This document shows positions 36,183 through 44,770 of a stretch of DNA of 64,000 nucleotides, piece after piece; the stretch's first letter is position 1, and each line of letters begins with the position of its first letter. Both the position numbers and the translations under genes were made by a program. The DNA is from Nonomuraea candida. GTDB taxonomy: Bacteria; Actinomycetota; Actinomycetes; Streptosporangiales; Streptosporangiaceae. Location of the stretch: the NCBI RefSeq assembly GCF_000725485.1, contig NZ_JOAG01000019.1, forward strand, positions 62,001 to 126,000, read 5' to 3'. Under the pieces are notes generated by a model. The model saw only the letters and a list, made by a program, of their open reading frames with translations. It was not told where the DNA came from and did no database searches.

Positions 36183-36863
36183 TCAGGCGACTCTTCCGCC
36201 GGCCAGGCGGCGATCCAGCTCTTCCGCCAGCCAGGCGGCGATGCTCTCGTGCCCGGCGAGCGTGGGGTGCACGCCGTCGGGCAGGGTCGTCCCGGCCGGC
36301 CACCTCTCGCGTAGCGGGTCCAGAAACGCCACCTCGCCCGCCCTGGCCGCCGCGGCGAGGGCGTCGCGCACGACGTACGCCTTCCTGGGCGGCTCGCCCA
36401 GCCAGATGGGGCCGACCATGACGGTCCGGGTGCGCGGCCAGTGCGCGCGCACCTGCGCCAGCAGCCGCGCCGCGGCCCGGCGCACGCGCGGCGCGCTCCA
36501 GCGCCGGTCGTTGTGCCCGCCCGAGATGACCAGCAGCTCGGGGGCCGGCCGCCAGGCCAGCTCCCTCTCGAACGAGCGCCGGAACGTGCGGCCCGCGCGG
36601 CCCTCGTTGCAGAAGCCGGTGCCGCCCGCGCCGGCGATGACCGGCTGCCGGCCGAGCAGCCGGGCGGCCTGCGCGGCGTAGGTCCGCCGGCGCGGCACCG
36701 GCCCCGACCCGACCGTGAAGCTGTCGCCCACGAACATCATCACCGGCGCCGCCGGCCGCGCGGGCGGCGCCTGCTCCGGCGTCTTCTGCGGCGCCGCGCA
36801 GGCCGGCAGCGCCAGCAGCGCGACGGCCGGCACGATCAGCTGCGTCAGGCCGCGCATGACCAC
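36183..36863 (-). CDS. SGNH/GDSL-family hydrolase lipoprotein
   Basis: A 226-residue exported esterase-like protein. The lipobox LLALPAC puts the lipid Cys near residue 23. SGNH blocks are I GDSFT (Ser ~48), III SGGHND and V DGVHPT with the catalytic Asp/His. The substrate is unknown; cell-wall acyl groups or small esters are usual. A 28-bp tandem duplication (36191-36246) encodes the last residues (LAEELDRRLAGG region), another repeat at a gene's 3' end. Confidence 0.88.
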   Translation of the reverse strand: MVMRGLTQLIVPAVALLALPACAAPQKTPEQAPPARPAAPVMMFVGDSFTVGSGPVPRRRTYAAQAARLLGRQPVIAGAGGTGFCNEGRAGRTFRRSFERELAWRPAPELLVISGGHNDRRWSAPRVRRAAARLLAQVRAHWPRTRTVMVGPIWLGEPPRKAYVVRDALAAAARAGEVAFLDPLRERWPAGTTLPDGVHPTLAGHESIAAWLAEELDRRLAGGRVA

Positions 36864-36885
36864 CTCAGAGCACTAGGCTGCCGAT

Positions 36886-37620
36886 ATGAGCACGGATCTC
36901 CACGGGCGCACCCAACGACTGGAATTGTCCGACCAGACGCTACGCGACTTCGAGGCGGTCGTCCTGGACGCCACCCCCGAGGGGATCGTGCTGAGCAGGT
37001 CGGCATTCTATCCGGGCGGAGGCGGCCAGCCGGCGGATCACGGAGTTCTTATCTGGCAGGGCGTGGAGACCCGCATCGCCGGGGTGCGCAAGGGTGACGA
37101 CCTCTACCTGATCCCGGCCGAGGGCGACCCGATCCCGCCGGTGGGCACGGTGGTCAGGGGCGCGGTGGCCGACGCGCGGCGCTCGGCCCTCATGCGCACC
37201 CACTCGGGCCTGCACGTGTTGTGCGGGGTGGTGTTCAGGGACTACGGCTGCCTGGTGACCGGCGGCAACATGGACGAGCTCAGCGCCCGCATGGACTTCA
37301 ACCTGCCCGAGGTGCCGCCCGGCTTCAAGGAGGCCGTGGAAGACGCGTGCAACGCCGAGATCGCCGCCGACCGGCGCATCGACGTGCGGGTGCTGCCGCG
37401 CGCGGAGGCGTTCGCGATCCCCGACATCGTGCGCACGGCCACGAACCTGGTGCCCGAGACCGTCGAGGACGTGCGCATCGTCGACATCGTGGGCCTGGAC
37501 ACGCAGGCCGACGGCGGCACCCACGTGGCCTCGACCAAGCAGATCGGCCACATCAGGGTCGCCAAGATCGAGAGCAAGGGGCGCGGCTTCCGCCGCCTGC
37601 GCATCCAGATCTCCGACTAG
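36886..37620 (+). CDS. alanyl-tRNA editing protein (AlaX-like)
   Basis: A 244-residue stand-alone relative of the AlaRS editing domain, expected to clear Ser- or Gly-tRNA-Ala. It has the FYPGGGGQPADHG start block and the zinc pair HSGLH (His106, His110). The usual CxGTH third/fourth ligands read DGGTH here (Asp209, His213). The Cys is replaced, so zinc binding may use Asp or be weaker. It lies divergent from the SGNH gene and converges, with 4 bases of overlap, on the next regulator. Confidence 0.9.
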   Translation: MSTDLHGRTQRLELSDQTLRDFEAVVLDATPEGIVLSRSAFYPGGGGQPADHGVLIWQGVETRIAGVRKGDDLYLIPAEGDPIPPVGTVVRGAVADARRSALMRTHSGLHVLCGVVFRDYGCLVTGGNMDELSARMDFNLPEVPPGFKEAVEDACNAEIAADRRIDVRVLPRAEAFAIPDIVRTATNLVPETVEDVRIVDIVGLDTQADGGTHVASTKQIGHIRVAKIESKGRGFRRLRIQISD

Positions 37621-38519
37621 CCGATCACCTTGGCCAGGCCGTCGAGCAGCGGGCCGAGCCCGAACTCGAAGAGCCGGTCGAGGTCCAGGTCGAACTCGCC
37701 CAGCTCCGCGAAGTGCCCGGCGAGGGCGGGGGTGGAGGTCGTGACGGCGCGCAAGAGCTCCTCCTGCCGGCCCATCCACTCCTCGTCGGTGACCCCGGTG
37801 GCGCCCCTGGCCCGCCGCTCCAGCTCGATGTGGGCGGCGATGCCCTGCACGTAGGCGTAGACGAGGATCTGGACGTACATCCTGGTCGGGGCGTCGAGGC
37901 CGGTCTCCTGCAGCGCCTCCATGACGAGCGCGGTGTGCGCGAGCAGCCCGGCCGACGGCAGCGGCCGGGTCAGCGGGGTGACGCCGGCCATCCAGGGGTG
38001 GGCGCGGTAGGCGGCCCACTGCAGCCGCGCCGAGGTCTCCAGCCTGGCCCGCCAGCCCGGTGGCGCCTCCTCGGGCAGCGGGAACTCGGCGATGGCGGCG
38101 TCGACCATGAGCATGACCAGGTTGTCCTTGCTCTCCACGTGGCGGTAGAGGGACATGGTGGCCACGCCGAGCCGGTCGGCGACCGCGCGCATGGTCAGCT
38201 CGGACAGCCCTTCGGCGTCGGCGATCTCGATGGCCGCCCGCACGATGCGCTCGCGCGCCAGGTCGTGGCCCGGCCCGGCCGGCCCCGGCCGCCGCGCGGC
38301 GCGGCCCTGGGCCACGACGGTGCCGACGCGCGGCTCCGCGACCACGACGCCCTCATGGGCCAGCAGCGTCAGCGCCTTGGCGGCGGTGGCCAGGGCGACG
38401 TTCCAGTCTCTGGCCAGTTGCCTGGTGGAGGGCACCCGCTCTCCCGGGCGGAGCCTGCCCTCGGCGATGCGCCGCTTGATGTCGGCGGCGATGCGGGCGT
38501 GCGGCGGGGCGGTCATCAA
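37617..38519 (-). CDS. GntR-TetR fusion transcription regulator
   Basis: A 300-residue protein with two DNA-binding heads. Residues ~8-70 are a GntR winged helix (PGERVPSTRQLARDWNVALATA). Residues ~88-135 are a TetR HTH (RAAIEIADAEGLSELTMRAV and ATMSLYRHVESKD). The rest is a TetR class C-terminal ligand domain. Such fusions are frequent in actinomycetes and often control the divergent drug-modifying enzyme, which here is an FAD monooxygenase 104 bases away with two dyads between. Confidence 0.92.
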   Translation of the reverse strand: MMTAPPHARIAADIKRRIAEGRLRPGERVPSTRQLARDWNVALATAAKALTLLAHEGVVVAEPRVGTVVAQGRAARRPGPAGPGHDLARERIVRAAIEIADAEGLSELTMRAVADRLGVATMSLYRHVESKDNLVMLMVDAAIAEFPLPEEAPPGWRARLETSARLQWAAYRAHPWMAGVTPLTRPLPSAGLLAHTALVMEALQETGLDAPTRMYVQILVYAYVQGIAAHIELERRARGATGVTDEEWMGRQEELLRAVTTSTPALAGHFAELGEFDLDLDRLFEFGLGPLLDGLAKVIG

Positions 38520-38524
38520 ACCTC

Positions 38525-38538
38525 CTGTACTAGTACAG
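38525..38538. promoter_or_regulatory. operator dyad CTGTACTAGTACAG
   Basis: A perfect 14-bp palindrome 6 bases from the start of the GntR-TetR gene; TetR proteins often bind such dyads. It is probably the autoregulatory site. Confidence 0.65.
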
Positions 38539-38566
38539 ATCCTCCCACTATACCGTTGCCACCTGC

Positions 38567-38583
38567 TGTATGTACGCCATACA
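38567..38583. promoter_or_regulatory. second dyad TGTATG-n5-CATACA
   Basis: Six-base arms around a 5-base spacer, 29 bases downstream of the first dyad and 40 bases before the monooxygenase start. It may be the site that controls the monooxygenase, or serve the second DNA-binding head. Confidence 0.6.
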
Positions 38584-38623
38584 TTCAGTTATGCGTACGA
38601 CGTCAACACACAGGGAGCATGTC

Positions 38624-39703
38624 ATGAAGAAGGTTCTCGTCTCCGGCGCCAGTGTCGGCGGCCCGGTCCTGGCCCACTGGCTGCGGCGGCACGGGTTCGA
38701 GGTCACGGTGGTCGAGCGGGCGCCCGCGCCGCGCAAGGGCGGGCAGGCCATCGACATCAGGGGCGCGGCGCTGACCGTGGCCGCCCGGATGGGCGTGCTG
38801 GACCGGATCAGGGAGCTGCGCACGACCATGCGCGGCATGTCGATGGTGGACAGCGCCGGCAACGAGCTGATGCGCGACGAGGAGGCCACGCTCAGCGGCG
38901 GCCGGTTCGACAGCCCGGACGTGGAGATCATGCGCGACGACCTCAACGCCGTGCTCATCGCGGCTAGCGAGGCCGAGTACGTCTACGACGACTCCATCGC
39001 GACCATCGGCGCGGACGGCGAGGTGACGTTCGAGAGCGGCCGGCACGGCCGCTACGACTACGTCATCGGCGCCGACGGCCTGCACTCCAACGTGCGCCGC
39101 CTGGTCTTCGGGCCCGAGCGGCAGTTCCTGCACCACCTCGGCACCTACGTGTCCATCTTCACCGCCCCCAACTTCGCCGGCCTGGACCACTGGCAGACCT
39201 GGTTCAACGAGGGCGAGGCCGGCGGCGCGGTCTTCAGCGACCGCGACACCAGCGTGATGCGGGTCAACCTCGGCTTCAGGTCAGAGGTGATCGACTACGA
39301 CCATCGCGACCTCGGCCGGCAGCGGCGGCTCGTCGAGGAGCGTTGCGGCGGCGTCTGGGAGGCGCCCAGGCTGCTGGAGGCGATGTGGCAGGCCGACGAC
39401 TTCTCCTTCGACTCCATGGCGCAGGTGAGGATGGAGCGCTGGTCGAAGGGGCGGGTGGCGCTCGTGGGCGACGCGGGTTACTGCGCGTCGCCGCTGTCCG
39501 GGCAGGGCACGAGCCTGGCGATCGTGGGGGCGTACGTGCTGGCCGAGGAGCTCGGCGCGGGCGGCGACGACCCCTTCGAGCGGTACGAGCGGCGCATGCG
39601 CCCCTTCGTCGCCGCCAACCAGGCGCTCGCCTTCGAGAACCCCGGACAGGGCGCCTCGCCGGAGAGCGTCCAGCGGGCGGCCACCGCCATCACACTGGAC
39701 TGA
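38624..39703 (+). CDS. FAD-dependent monooxygenase (TetX/PHBH class)
   Basis: A 359-residue group A flavin monooxygenase. The FAD-binding GxGxxG variant is SGASVGGPVLAHWLRRHG, then VVERAPAPRKGG. The DG motif is YVIGADGLHSNVRR and the second FAD motif is GRVALVGDAGYCASPLSGQG. The family hydroxylates aromatics and antibiotics (for example tetracyclines), and the substrate is unknown. Its start at ATG 38624 matches the family. It faces the GntR-TetR regulator, which suggests substrate-induced expression. Confidence 0.93.
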   Translation: MKKVLVSGASVGGPVLAHWLRRHGFEVTVVERAPAPRKGGQAIDIRGAALTVAARMGVLDRIRELRTTMRGMSMVDSAGNELMRDEEATLSGGRFDSPDVEIMRDDLNAVLIAASEAEYVYDDSIATIGADGEVTFESGRHGRYDYVIGADGLHSNVRRLVFGPERQFLHHLGTYVSIFTAPNFAGLDHWQTWFNEGEAGGAVFSDRDTSVMRVNLGFRSEVIDYDHRDLGRQRRLVEERCGGVWEAPRLLEAMWQADDFSFDSMAQVRMERWSKGRVALVGDAGYCASPLSGQGTSLAIVGAYVLAEELGAGGDDPFERYERRMRPFVAANQALAFENPGQGASPESVQRAATAITLD

Positions 39704-39731
39704 CCGGGACGAACCGATACGATTTTCCGCC

Positions 39732-41348
39732 ATGGGTATCAGATCCACGATGGCCGCCCTGGGGGCCACCGCTGTGGCGTTGACCGCCGCCCCCGCCGCC
39801 CCCGCCGCCCTCGCGGCGGAGGCCGGGACGACGAACGAGGTGACGATGACCCTCGGCAAGGACGGCACGCTGCACGTGGTCGAGAAGATCAGCGGCGCGT
39901 CGGGAGAGCTCAAGCGCACCTTCATCACCCGGACGCGGCACGACGACGGCCACGACCGGCTCTACCGCGTCTCGAACGTCAAGGGCGGCACCCTCTCCGG
40001 TGACGTGCTCACCGTGACCGGCCAGACCGTCGAGTACGACGTGCAGGGCGCGGTCATGTCCACGGGCGGCGTCGAGGAGCTGCGCTGGTTCGCCGTCAAC
40101 GGCTGGAACCAGCAGGTGGCCAAGGCCACGGTCAAGGTGACCGGCCCCGGCCAGGTGCAGAACCTGTCCTGCTTCGCCGGCGAGCTCACCTCCGCCATCG
40201 GCTGCACCTCGGCCACCATGGACCACGCCGCCACCGAGGCCGGCTTCGAGCAGGAGAACATCGCCCCCGGCCAGGCCCTCACCGTCGTCGTCGGATACCC
40301 GAAGGGCTCGAGCGCCGGCACGCCGATCCTGGACCGGCGCTTCTCGCTGGCGGCCGCGTTCACCCTCGACGCCGTCACCGGCGGCGCCCTGGCCGGCCTG
40401 CTGGTGCTGATGCTCGGCGGCGTGGCCCTGCTCTACTGGACGCGCGGCCGCGACGCCCGGGTCGCCGGCCACGAGTCCGGCCCGGTCGACGCGGTGCGCA
40501 ACGGTCACTTCTCCCCGCCCGACGGGGTGCGGCCCGGCCAGATCGGCACGCTCGTGGACGAGCAGGCCGACGTCGTGGACGTGACCGCCACCATCGTGGA
40601 CCTCGCGGTCCGCGGCTACCTGCGCATCGACGAGCAGCCCCGCCAGACCTACGACGCGCCCGACTGGATGCTGGTCAAGCTGCCGGCCGCGCCCGTCGAG
40701 GCGCTGCTGCCGTACGAGCGGGCGCTCTACGACGCCATCTTCGAGGGGCGGGACGCGGTGCTGCTGTCACATCTGTCCGGCTCCTTCGCCGCCCACCTGG
40801 GCAAGGTGCGCGACGCGCTCTACGCCGACGTGGTCAGGCAGGGCTGGTTCGCCCGCCGGCCCGACACCGAGCGCACCCGGTGGACCACGATCGGCGTCGT
40901 CCTCATCGGCGTGGGGCTGCTGGCCACGGTGGCGCTGGCCTGGTTCACCACGTACGGGCTGCTCGGCCTGGCCGTCGTCATCGCGGGCGGCGCGCTGGCC
41001 GTCGGCGGGCAGTACATGCCGGCCAAGACCGCCAGGGGCTCGGCGGCGCTGGCGCACACGATGGGCTTCCGGCAGTACCTGCTCTCGGGCGAGCTGGGCG
41101 ACGTGCCCGAGCGGCAGCGGGTGGAGCTGTTCTCCCGCTACCTGCCGTACGCGGTGATCTTCGACGGGGTGGAGCACTGGTCGCGGGTGGTGGCCTCGGT
41201 CACGGGCAACGGCCACCAGGCCGACAACCTGTACTGGTATCACGGGCCGGCGGAGTGGGACCTGTCCAAGTTCGCCGGGTCGATGCGCACGTTCACCACG
41301 ACGACCTCGGGCGCCATCTCGGCCACCCGTCAGTTCCGCTCCCTCTGA
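39732..41348 (+). CDS. DUF2207 domain membrane protein
   Basis: A 538-residue protein. It has a signal peptide (to ~28), an extracellular beta-rich DUF2207 domain (~30-200), a membrane helix near 218-240 (GALAGLLVLMLGGVALLYW), a cytoplasmic mixed domain with SPPDGVRPGQIGTLVDEQAD and a paired helix hairpin near 385-430. It ends in a Ser/Thr-rich tail. DUF2207 proteins are widespread; their role is unknown. It begins 28 bases after the monooxygenase, probably by chance. Confidence 0.9.
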   Translation: MGIRSTMAALGATAVALTAAPAAPAALAAEAGTTNEVTMTLGKDGTLHVVEKISGASGELKRTFITRTRHDDGHDRLYRVSNVKGGTLSGDVLTVTGQTVEYDVQGAVMSTGGVEELRWFAVNGWNQQVAKATVKVTGPGQVQNLSCFAGELTSAIGCTSATMDHAATEAGFEQENIAPGQALTVVVGYPKGSSAGTPILDRRFSLAAAFTLDAVTGGALAGLLVLMLGGVALLYWTRGRDARVAGHESGPVDAVRNGHFSPPDGVRPGQIGTLVDEQADVVDVTATIVDLAVRGYLRIDEQPRQTYDAPDWMLVKLPAAPVEALLPYERALYDAIFEGRDAVLLSHLSGSFAAHLGKVRDALYADVVRQGWFARRPDTERTRWTTIGVVLIGVGLLATVALAWFTTYGLLGLAVVIAGGALAVGGQYMPAKTARGSAALAHTMGFRQYLLSGELGDVPERQRVELFSRYLPYAVIFDGVEHWSRVVASVTGNGHQADNLYWYHGPAEWDLSKFAGSMRTFTTTTSGAISATRQFRSL

Positions 41349-41391
41349 CGCGCCCCTTTCACAGTGGGGCCCGGGGCTCCCGCCGGAGGGC

Positions 41392-42300
41392 TCAGCGCAC
41401 CCGCAGCTCGCCGACGGGCCGGCCGCCGCCCAGCACCGCGGGGGCGCCCAGCTCGGCCAGCTCGGGCGCGTCCAGGCCGAGTGAGCGCAGCGCCGCGACG
41501 GTGACGGGCACGCGGGCGCGCTGGAAGCCGTCCTCGATCTTGACGGTGCCGGCGCGCCCGTCCTCGAACACGAACGCGTCGAACGCCTCCGCCCCCGCCT
41601 TCACCATCAGCCCCGGCAGCGCCCGCATGAGCTTGGCCTCGGGCCGGTCGGTGCCCGACGTCCACTCGGGGTGGGCGCGCATGGCGTCGAAGATCTTGCG
41701 TTCGTACGAGTCCTCCGACGACAGCGGGAACGCCCGGAACGCCTTGGTCACCCCGAGCATCGAGACGAAGAACAGCGGCGCGCCACACCCGTCCACGCCC
41801 GAGGCCGCCACCCGCTCCCCGGTCAGCTCCTCCACCGTCTCGCGGATCGCCCGCTGGAGCGGGTGCGCCGGCTCCAGGTACGTCGTCAGCGGCCAGTCGT
41901 TGGCCACGCAGGTGGCCAGCATCGCGGCGTGCTTGCCCGAGCAGTTCATGAACACCCGCCCGCGCTCCGTCACCGCCCGGTCGGCCGGATAGTCCTCCGG
42001 GCACAGCAGCGCCGACTCCTCCAGCCCCGCGCCCGCCAGGATCTTCCTGACGCCGTCCACGTGGAAGGGCTCGCCCGAGTGCGAGGCGCAGGCCAGCGCG
42101 AGCAGCTCACCCTCCAGCCGCAGGCCGCTGCGGAGCATGCCGAGGGCCTGCAGCGGCTTCATCGACGACCGTGGCGAGGCCGGCACGTGCACCGCGCCCC
42201 TGGTCTCGACCGGGCGTCCTTCGGCGTCCACGGTCAGCATGCGCGCGTGATGCGTGGACTCCACGAACCCGGACCGGACGACTTCCACAATCACCGACAT
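41392..42300 (-). CDS. asparaginase (Asparaginase_II family)
   Basis: A 302-residue protein of the thermolabile/Rhizobium-type asparaginase family, not the classical L-asparaginase. Conserved parts are [14 protein letters not shown] near residue 50, [26 protein letters not shown] and [13 protein letters not shown]. SxxK-like and Cys residues in these blocks suit the serine-lysine chemistry shown for this family. AGGAGG lies 6 bases before ATG 42300. It is divergent from dtd. Confidence 0.9.
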   Translation of the reverse strand: MSVIVEVVRSGFVESTHHARMLTVDAEGRPVETRGAVHVPASPRSSMKPLQALGMLRSGLRLEGELLALACASHSGEPFHVDGVRKILAGAGLEESALLCPEDYPADRAVTERGRVFMNCSGKHAAMLATCVANDWPLTTYLEPAHPLQRAIRETVEELTGERVAASGVDGCGAPLFFVSMLGVTKAFRAFPLSSEDSYERKIFDAMRAHPEWTSGTDRPEAKLMRALPGLMVKAGAEAFDAFVFEDGRAGTVKIEDGFQRARVPVTVAALRSLGLDAPELAELGAPAVLGGGRPVGELRVR

Positions 42301-42339
42301 TTCACTTCCTCCTTTTCTCCTGGTCCAGAATGGGGTCCC

Positions 42340-42765
42340 ATGCGAGCAGTCGTACAGAGAGTCAGTTCGGCCTCCGTCGAGGTCGAGGGGCGCACGGTCG
42401 GGGCGATCAGCGAGCCCGGCCTGCTCGTCCTGGTCGGCGTCACCCACACCGACACGGCCGCCGAGGCCGCCAAGCTCGCCGCGAAGCTGTGGGGCCTGCG
42501 CATCCTGCACGGCGAGAAGTCCTGCTCCGACGTGTCCGCGCCGCTGCTGGTGATCAGCCAGTTCACCCTGTACGGCGACGCGCGCAAGGGCCGCCGGCCC
42601 ACCTGGCAGGCCGCCGCCCCTGGCCCGGTCGCAGAGCCGCTGGTCGAGGCCGTGGTGGCCGAGCTGAGGGCGCTGGGCGCGCACGTCGAGACGGGCGTCT
42701 TCGGGGCCGACATGAAGGTGTCGCTGGTCAACGACGGCCCCATCACCCTCGTCCTGGAGACCTGA
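42340..42765 (+). CDS. dtd: D-aminoacyl-tRNA deacylase
   Basis: A 141-residue homodimeric editing enzyme that removes D-amino acids (and glycine) from tRNA. Both family motifs are present: SQFTLYGD (with the active Thr) and NDGPITLVL (NxGPxT, Gly-cisPro type). The start [17 protein letters not shown] is standard. Only 39 bases separate it from the divergent asparaginase start, so the promoters overlap. Confidence 0.97.
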   Translation: MRAVVQRVSSASVEVEGRTVGAISEPGLLVLVGVTHTDTAAEAAKLAAKLWGLRILHGEKSCSDVSAPLLVISQFTLYGDARKGRRPTWQAAAPGPVAEPLVEAVVAELRALGAHVETGVFGADMKVSLVNDGPITLVLET

Positions 42766-42786
42766 CCCGCCCCGACCGATGAGCGC

Positions 42787-42812
42787 GCCGCCCGGACGAG
42801 TGACCGGGCGGC
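42787..42812. terminator. terminator between dtd and the YgfZ-like gene
   Basis: A perfect 9-bp stem (GCCGCCCGG at 42787-42795 with CCGGGCGGC at 42804-42812), followed by TCTTCCTC, lies between converging genes. Confidence 0.8.
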
Positions 42813-42834
42813 TCTTCCTCGGGGCCGGTGGAGG

Positions 42835-43773
42835 CTAGCGGATGCGGCGGCGGAGCGACGGGTCGATGGTGACGTTGCGGCCCGCGTCCGGCGGCACGAC
42901 GATCTCCTGGGCGGCGGCCACCCCGCCGGCCAGCAGCGGCGCGTCCACCGGCACCGTACGCTTGATCACCGCCAGCGCGATCGGGCCCAGCTCGTGGTGC
43001 CGGGCGGCCGAGCCGACCACGCCGACCTCCTGGCTCTCGAAGATCACCGGCGCGCCGTGCGGGGGCAGCGTGTCGACGCTGCCGTCGAGGTGCAGGAAGA
43101 CCAGGCGGCGCGGCGGATGCCCCAGGTTGTGCACCCGGGCCACCGTCTCCTGGCCCCGGTAGCAGCCCTTGCTGAGGTGCACGGCCGTGCCGATCCAGCC
43201 CACCTCGTGGGGGATCGTCTTGTGGTCGGTCTCGAAGCCCAGCCGCGGCCGGTGCGCCTCGATCCGCAGCGCTTCGTACGCCCACAACCCCGCCAGCGGC
43301 CGGCCCAGGTGGTCGGCCAGCTCGGCCCGCGGCACCAGGAAGTCCTCATCGGCCGTGGACAGCACGGCCAGGTCGTCGGCCCGCGAGACCTCCACGCGCA
43401 GCATGAACCGCATGCGGTCGAGGTAGTCGACCAGGCTCTGCGCGGTGCCCGGCTCGACGTGGGCCAGCATGCTCTCGCCGTCGTCGACCAGCGTGAGGTG
43501 GTGCAGGACGTGGCCCTGGAGGTCGAGGTCGAGCGTCTGGGTCCACTCGCCCGGCCGCAGCGTGTCGAGCTTCTGCGAGGTCAGGTCGTTGAGCCATTTC
43601 AGCCGGTCCGCGCCCGCGATGCGGACCACCTCGCGGTTGCTGCGGTCGACGACCGCCTCTCCCTTGGACAGCGCGCGCTGCTCGGCGAACAGGTCGCCGT
43701 AGTGCGCGGCTACGTCGGAGTCCGGGGCGTCCGCCGCGACGGCGCCGGGGAGGTCGAGCAGAGGGCTACGCAT
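42835..43773 (-). CDS. ygfZ: folate-binding YgfZ/GcvT-like protein
   Basis: A 312-residue GcvT-fold protein related to YgfZ/IBA57, which helps repair or build certain Fe-S enzymes with tetrahydrofolate. The signature K-G-C-Y-x-G-Q-E is present as KGCYRGQE, and the N terminus has RSNREVVRIAGADRLKWLN. ATG 43773 fits family length. Its upstream neighbour on the strand is the Nur-like regulator 88 bases away. Confidence 0.92.
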   Translation of the reverse strand: MRSPLLDLPGAVAADAPDSDVAAHYGDLFAEQRALSKGEAVVDRSNREVVRIAGADRLKWLNDLTSQKLDTLRPGEWTQTLDLDLQGHVLHHLTLVDDGESMLAHVEPGTAQSLVDYLDRMRFMLRVEVSRADDLAVLSTADEDFLVPRAELADHLGRPLAGLWAYEALRIEAHRPRLGFETDHKTIPHEVGWIGTAVHLSKGCYRGQETVARVHNLGHPPRRLVFLHLDGSVDTLPPHGAPVIFESQEVGVVGSAARHHELGPIALAVIKRTVPVDAPLLAGGVAAAQEIVVPPDAGRNVTIDPSLRRRIR

Positions 43774-43861
43774 GCCATCCAGGCTATCTCCGCCCCGGCC
43801 GCGCATTTCACCGACCCGGCGGCGGCGTGGCGCGGTGGTTCGGCCGTGGTTCGGTGGCGGC

Positions 43862-44275
43862 TCAGCGGCAGTTGCGGCAGCGGCCGAAGACGGTCAGGTG
43901 GTGCACGTCCGCGACGAAGCCCATCTCCTCGTCCAGCCCCCTGACCAGCCCCTCGGCCAGCTCCGGCCGCACCTCGAACACCTCGTCGCAGCCCCGGCAC
44001 ACCAGGTGCACGTGGTCGGCCTCGCTGGCCAGGTGGTAGGTCGGCGCGCCGTGGGTGAGGTGCGTGTGGGTGACCAGGCCGAGCTCTTCGAGCAGTTCCA
44101 GCGTGCGGTAGACGGTCGAGATGTTCACGCCGCGGGCCGTCTCACGGACCTTGACGCAGATCTCCTCGGGGGTGGCGTGCTCCAGCTCCTTGACCGCTTC
44201 GAGTACGAGCTGACGCTGCGGGGTGACCCGGTAGCCCTTCGCGCGAAGTTCCTCATGCCACTGCGTCTCGGTCAT
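43862..44275 (-). CDS. nur: Fur-family metal regulator, Nur-like
   Basis: A 137-residue Fur-family repressor very close to Streptomyces Nur (nickel) in the parts I remember, including LTPQRQLVLEAV-type and ISTVYRTLELLEELGLV blocks and GHGAPTYHLA-like THGAPTYHLA. Residues H70, H72 and H126 (M-site) and H33, H88 and H90 are kept, but the position of Nur His86 is Ala. CRGC (93-96) and CRNC (133-136) form the structural zinc site. Nickel sensing is therefore likely but not certain; Zur or Fur function is the alternative. Confidence 0.85.
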   Translation of the reverse strand: MTETQWHEELRAKGYRVTPQRQLVLEAVKELEHATPEEICVKVRETARGVNISTVYRTLELLEELGLVTHTHLTHGAPTYHLASEADHVHLVCRGCDEVFEVRPELAEGLVRGLDEEMGFVADVHHLTVFGRCRNCR

Positions 44276-44285
44276 GCCCCGAGTC

Positions 44286-44367
44286 TAGGCGCTGAGAATC
44301 GCTGCCTGCGGTGCACCGCTGAACGCGGCCCACCGTAGGCGCTGAGAATCGCTGCCTGCGGTGCACC
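44286..44367. repeat. 50-bp direct duplication upstream of the Nur-like gene
   Basis: A 32-base block (TAGGCGCTGAGAATCGCTGC and the next 12 bases) occurs identically at 44286-44317 and 44336-44367. It covers the place where the nur promoter should be. With no obvious dyad it may be a duplicated promoter element or a recent tandem duplication. Confidence 0.9.
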
Positions 44368-44478
44368 ACTGCGGGAGGTGCTCAGAGCCCCTCGTGAGGG
44401 GCGTGAGGATATTCACTTGCCCCTTTCGCGGAGAAGCGCATAGCTTCTTGGGTACGCGGAAAGGAGGTGGTCCGAATA

Positions 44479-44520
44479 ATGGATAGTCATAGTCGGGCTA
44501 GCGAGGTGGTTGTCCGCTGA
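44479..44520 (+). CDS. 13-residue ORF with near-perfect Shine-Dalgarno
   Basis: ATG 44479 to TGA 44520 encodes MDSHSRASEVVVR. Its leader GAAAGGAGGTGGTCC (44459-44473) matches the complement of the 16S rRNA 3' end at all but one of ~15 positions, far stronger than any other site here. It is divergent from nur and followed by 240 bases of structured, gene-free sequence. It could be a leader peptide, a small regulatory protein or the head of a regulatory RNA. Confidence 0.5.
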   Translation: MDSHSRASEVVVR

Positions 44521-44625
44521 CCTCGCGGACTGTTGTCTCGTGACGGCACAGCGAATACGAGGCAACCACCGGGGCCCCTGGCAGCCGGAGGGCGGGACAC
44601 GGCTCCCGACCATGGTCCATCCGGC

Positions 44626-44647
44626 CCGCCTGCACCATGGCAGGCGG
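44626..44647 (+). terminator. hairpin downstream of the 13-residue ORF
   Basis: A perfect 8-bp stem (CCGCCTGC with GCAGGCGG) and 6-nt ACCATG loop. It may end or attenuate the transcript of the small ORF; a CCATGG motif flanks it on the left. Confidence 0.5.
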
Positions 44648-44709
44648 AGTGTTGCCCGGGGCCCTTCTTCATTTCCCCGCGAGAGCGGCTCCCCGCGAGC
44701 ACGGTGACC

Positions 44710-44770
44710 GCCGCGAGTCAGTGTTCGCCCGCCGAGATCACCGTTCGCTCGCCGCGAGATCAGTGTTCGC
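44710..44770. repeat. 20/21-bp tandem repeat spanning the DUF2470 stop codon
   Basis: Units at 44710-44729, 44730-44749 and 44750-44770 share CGCCG-CGAGATCA-GTGTTCGC. The gene's TGA (TCA on plus at 44760-44762) has a counterpart in each unit. Confidence 0.85.
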
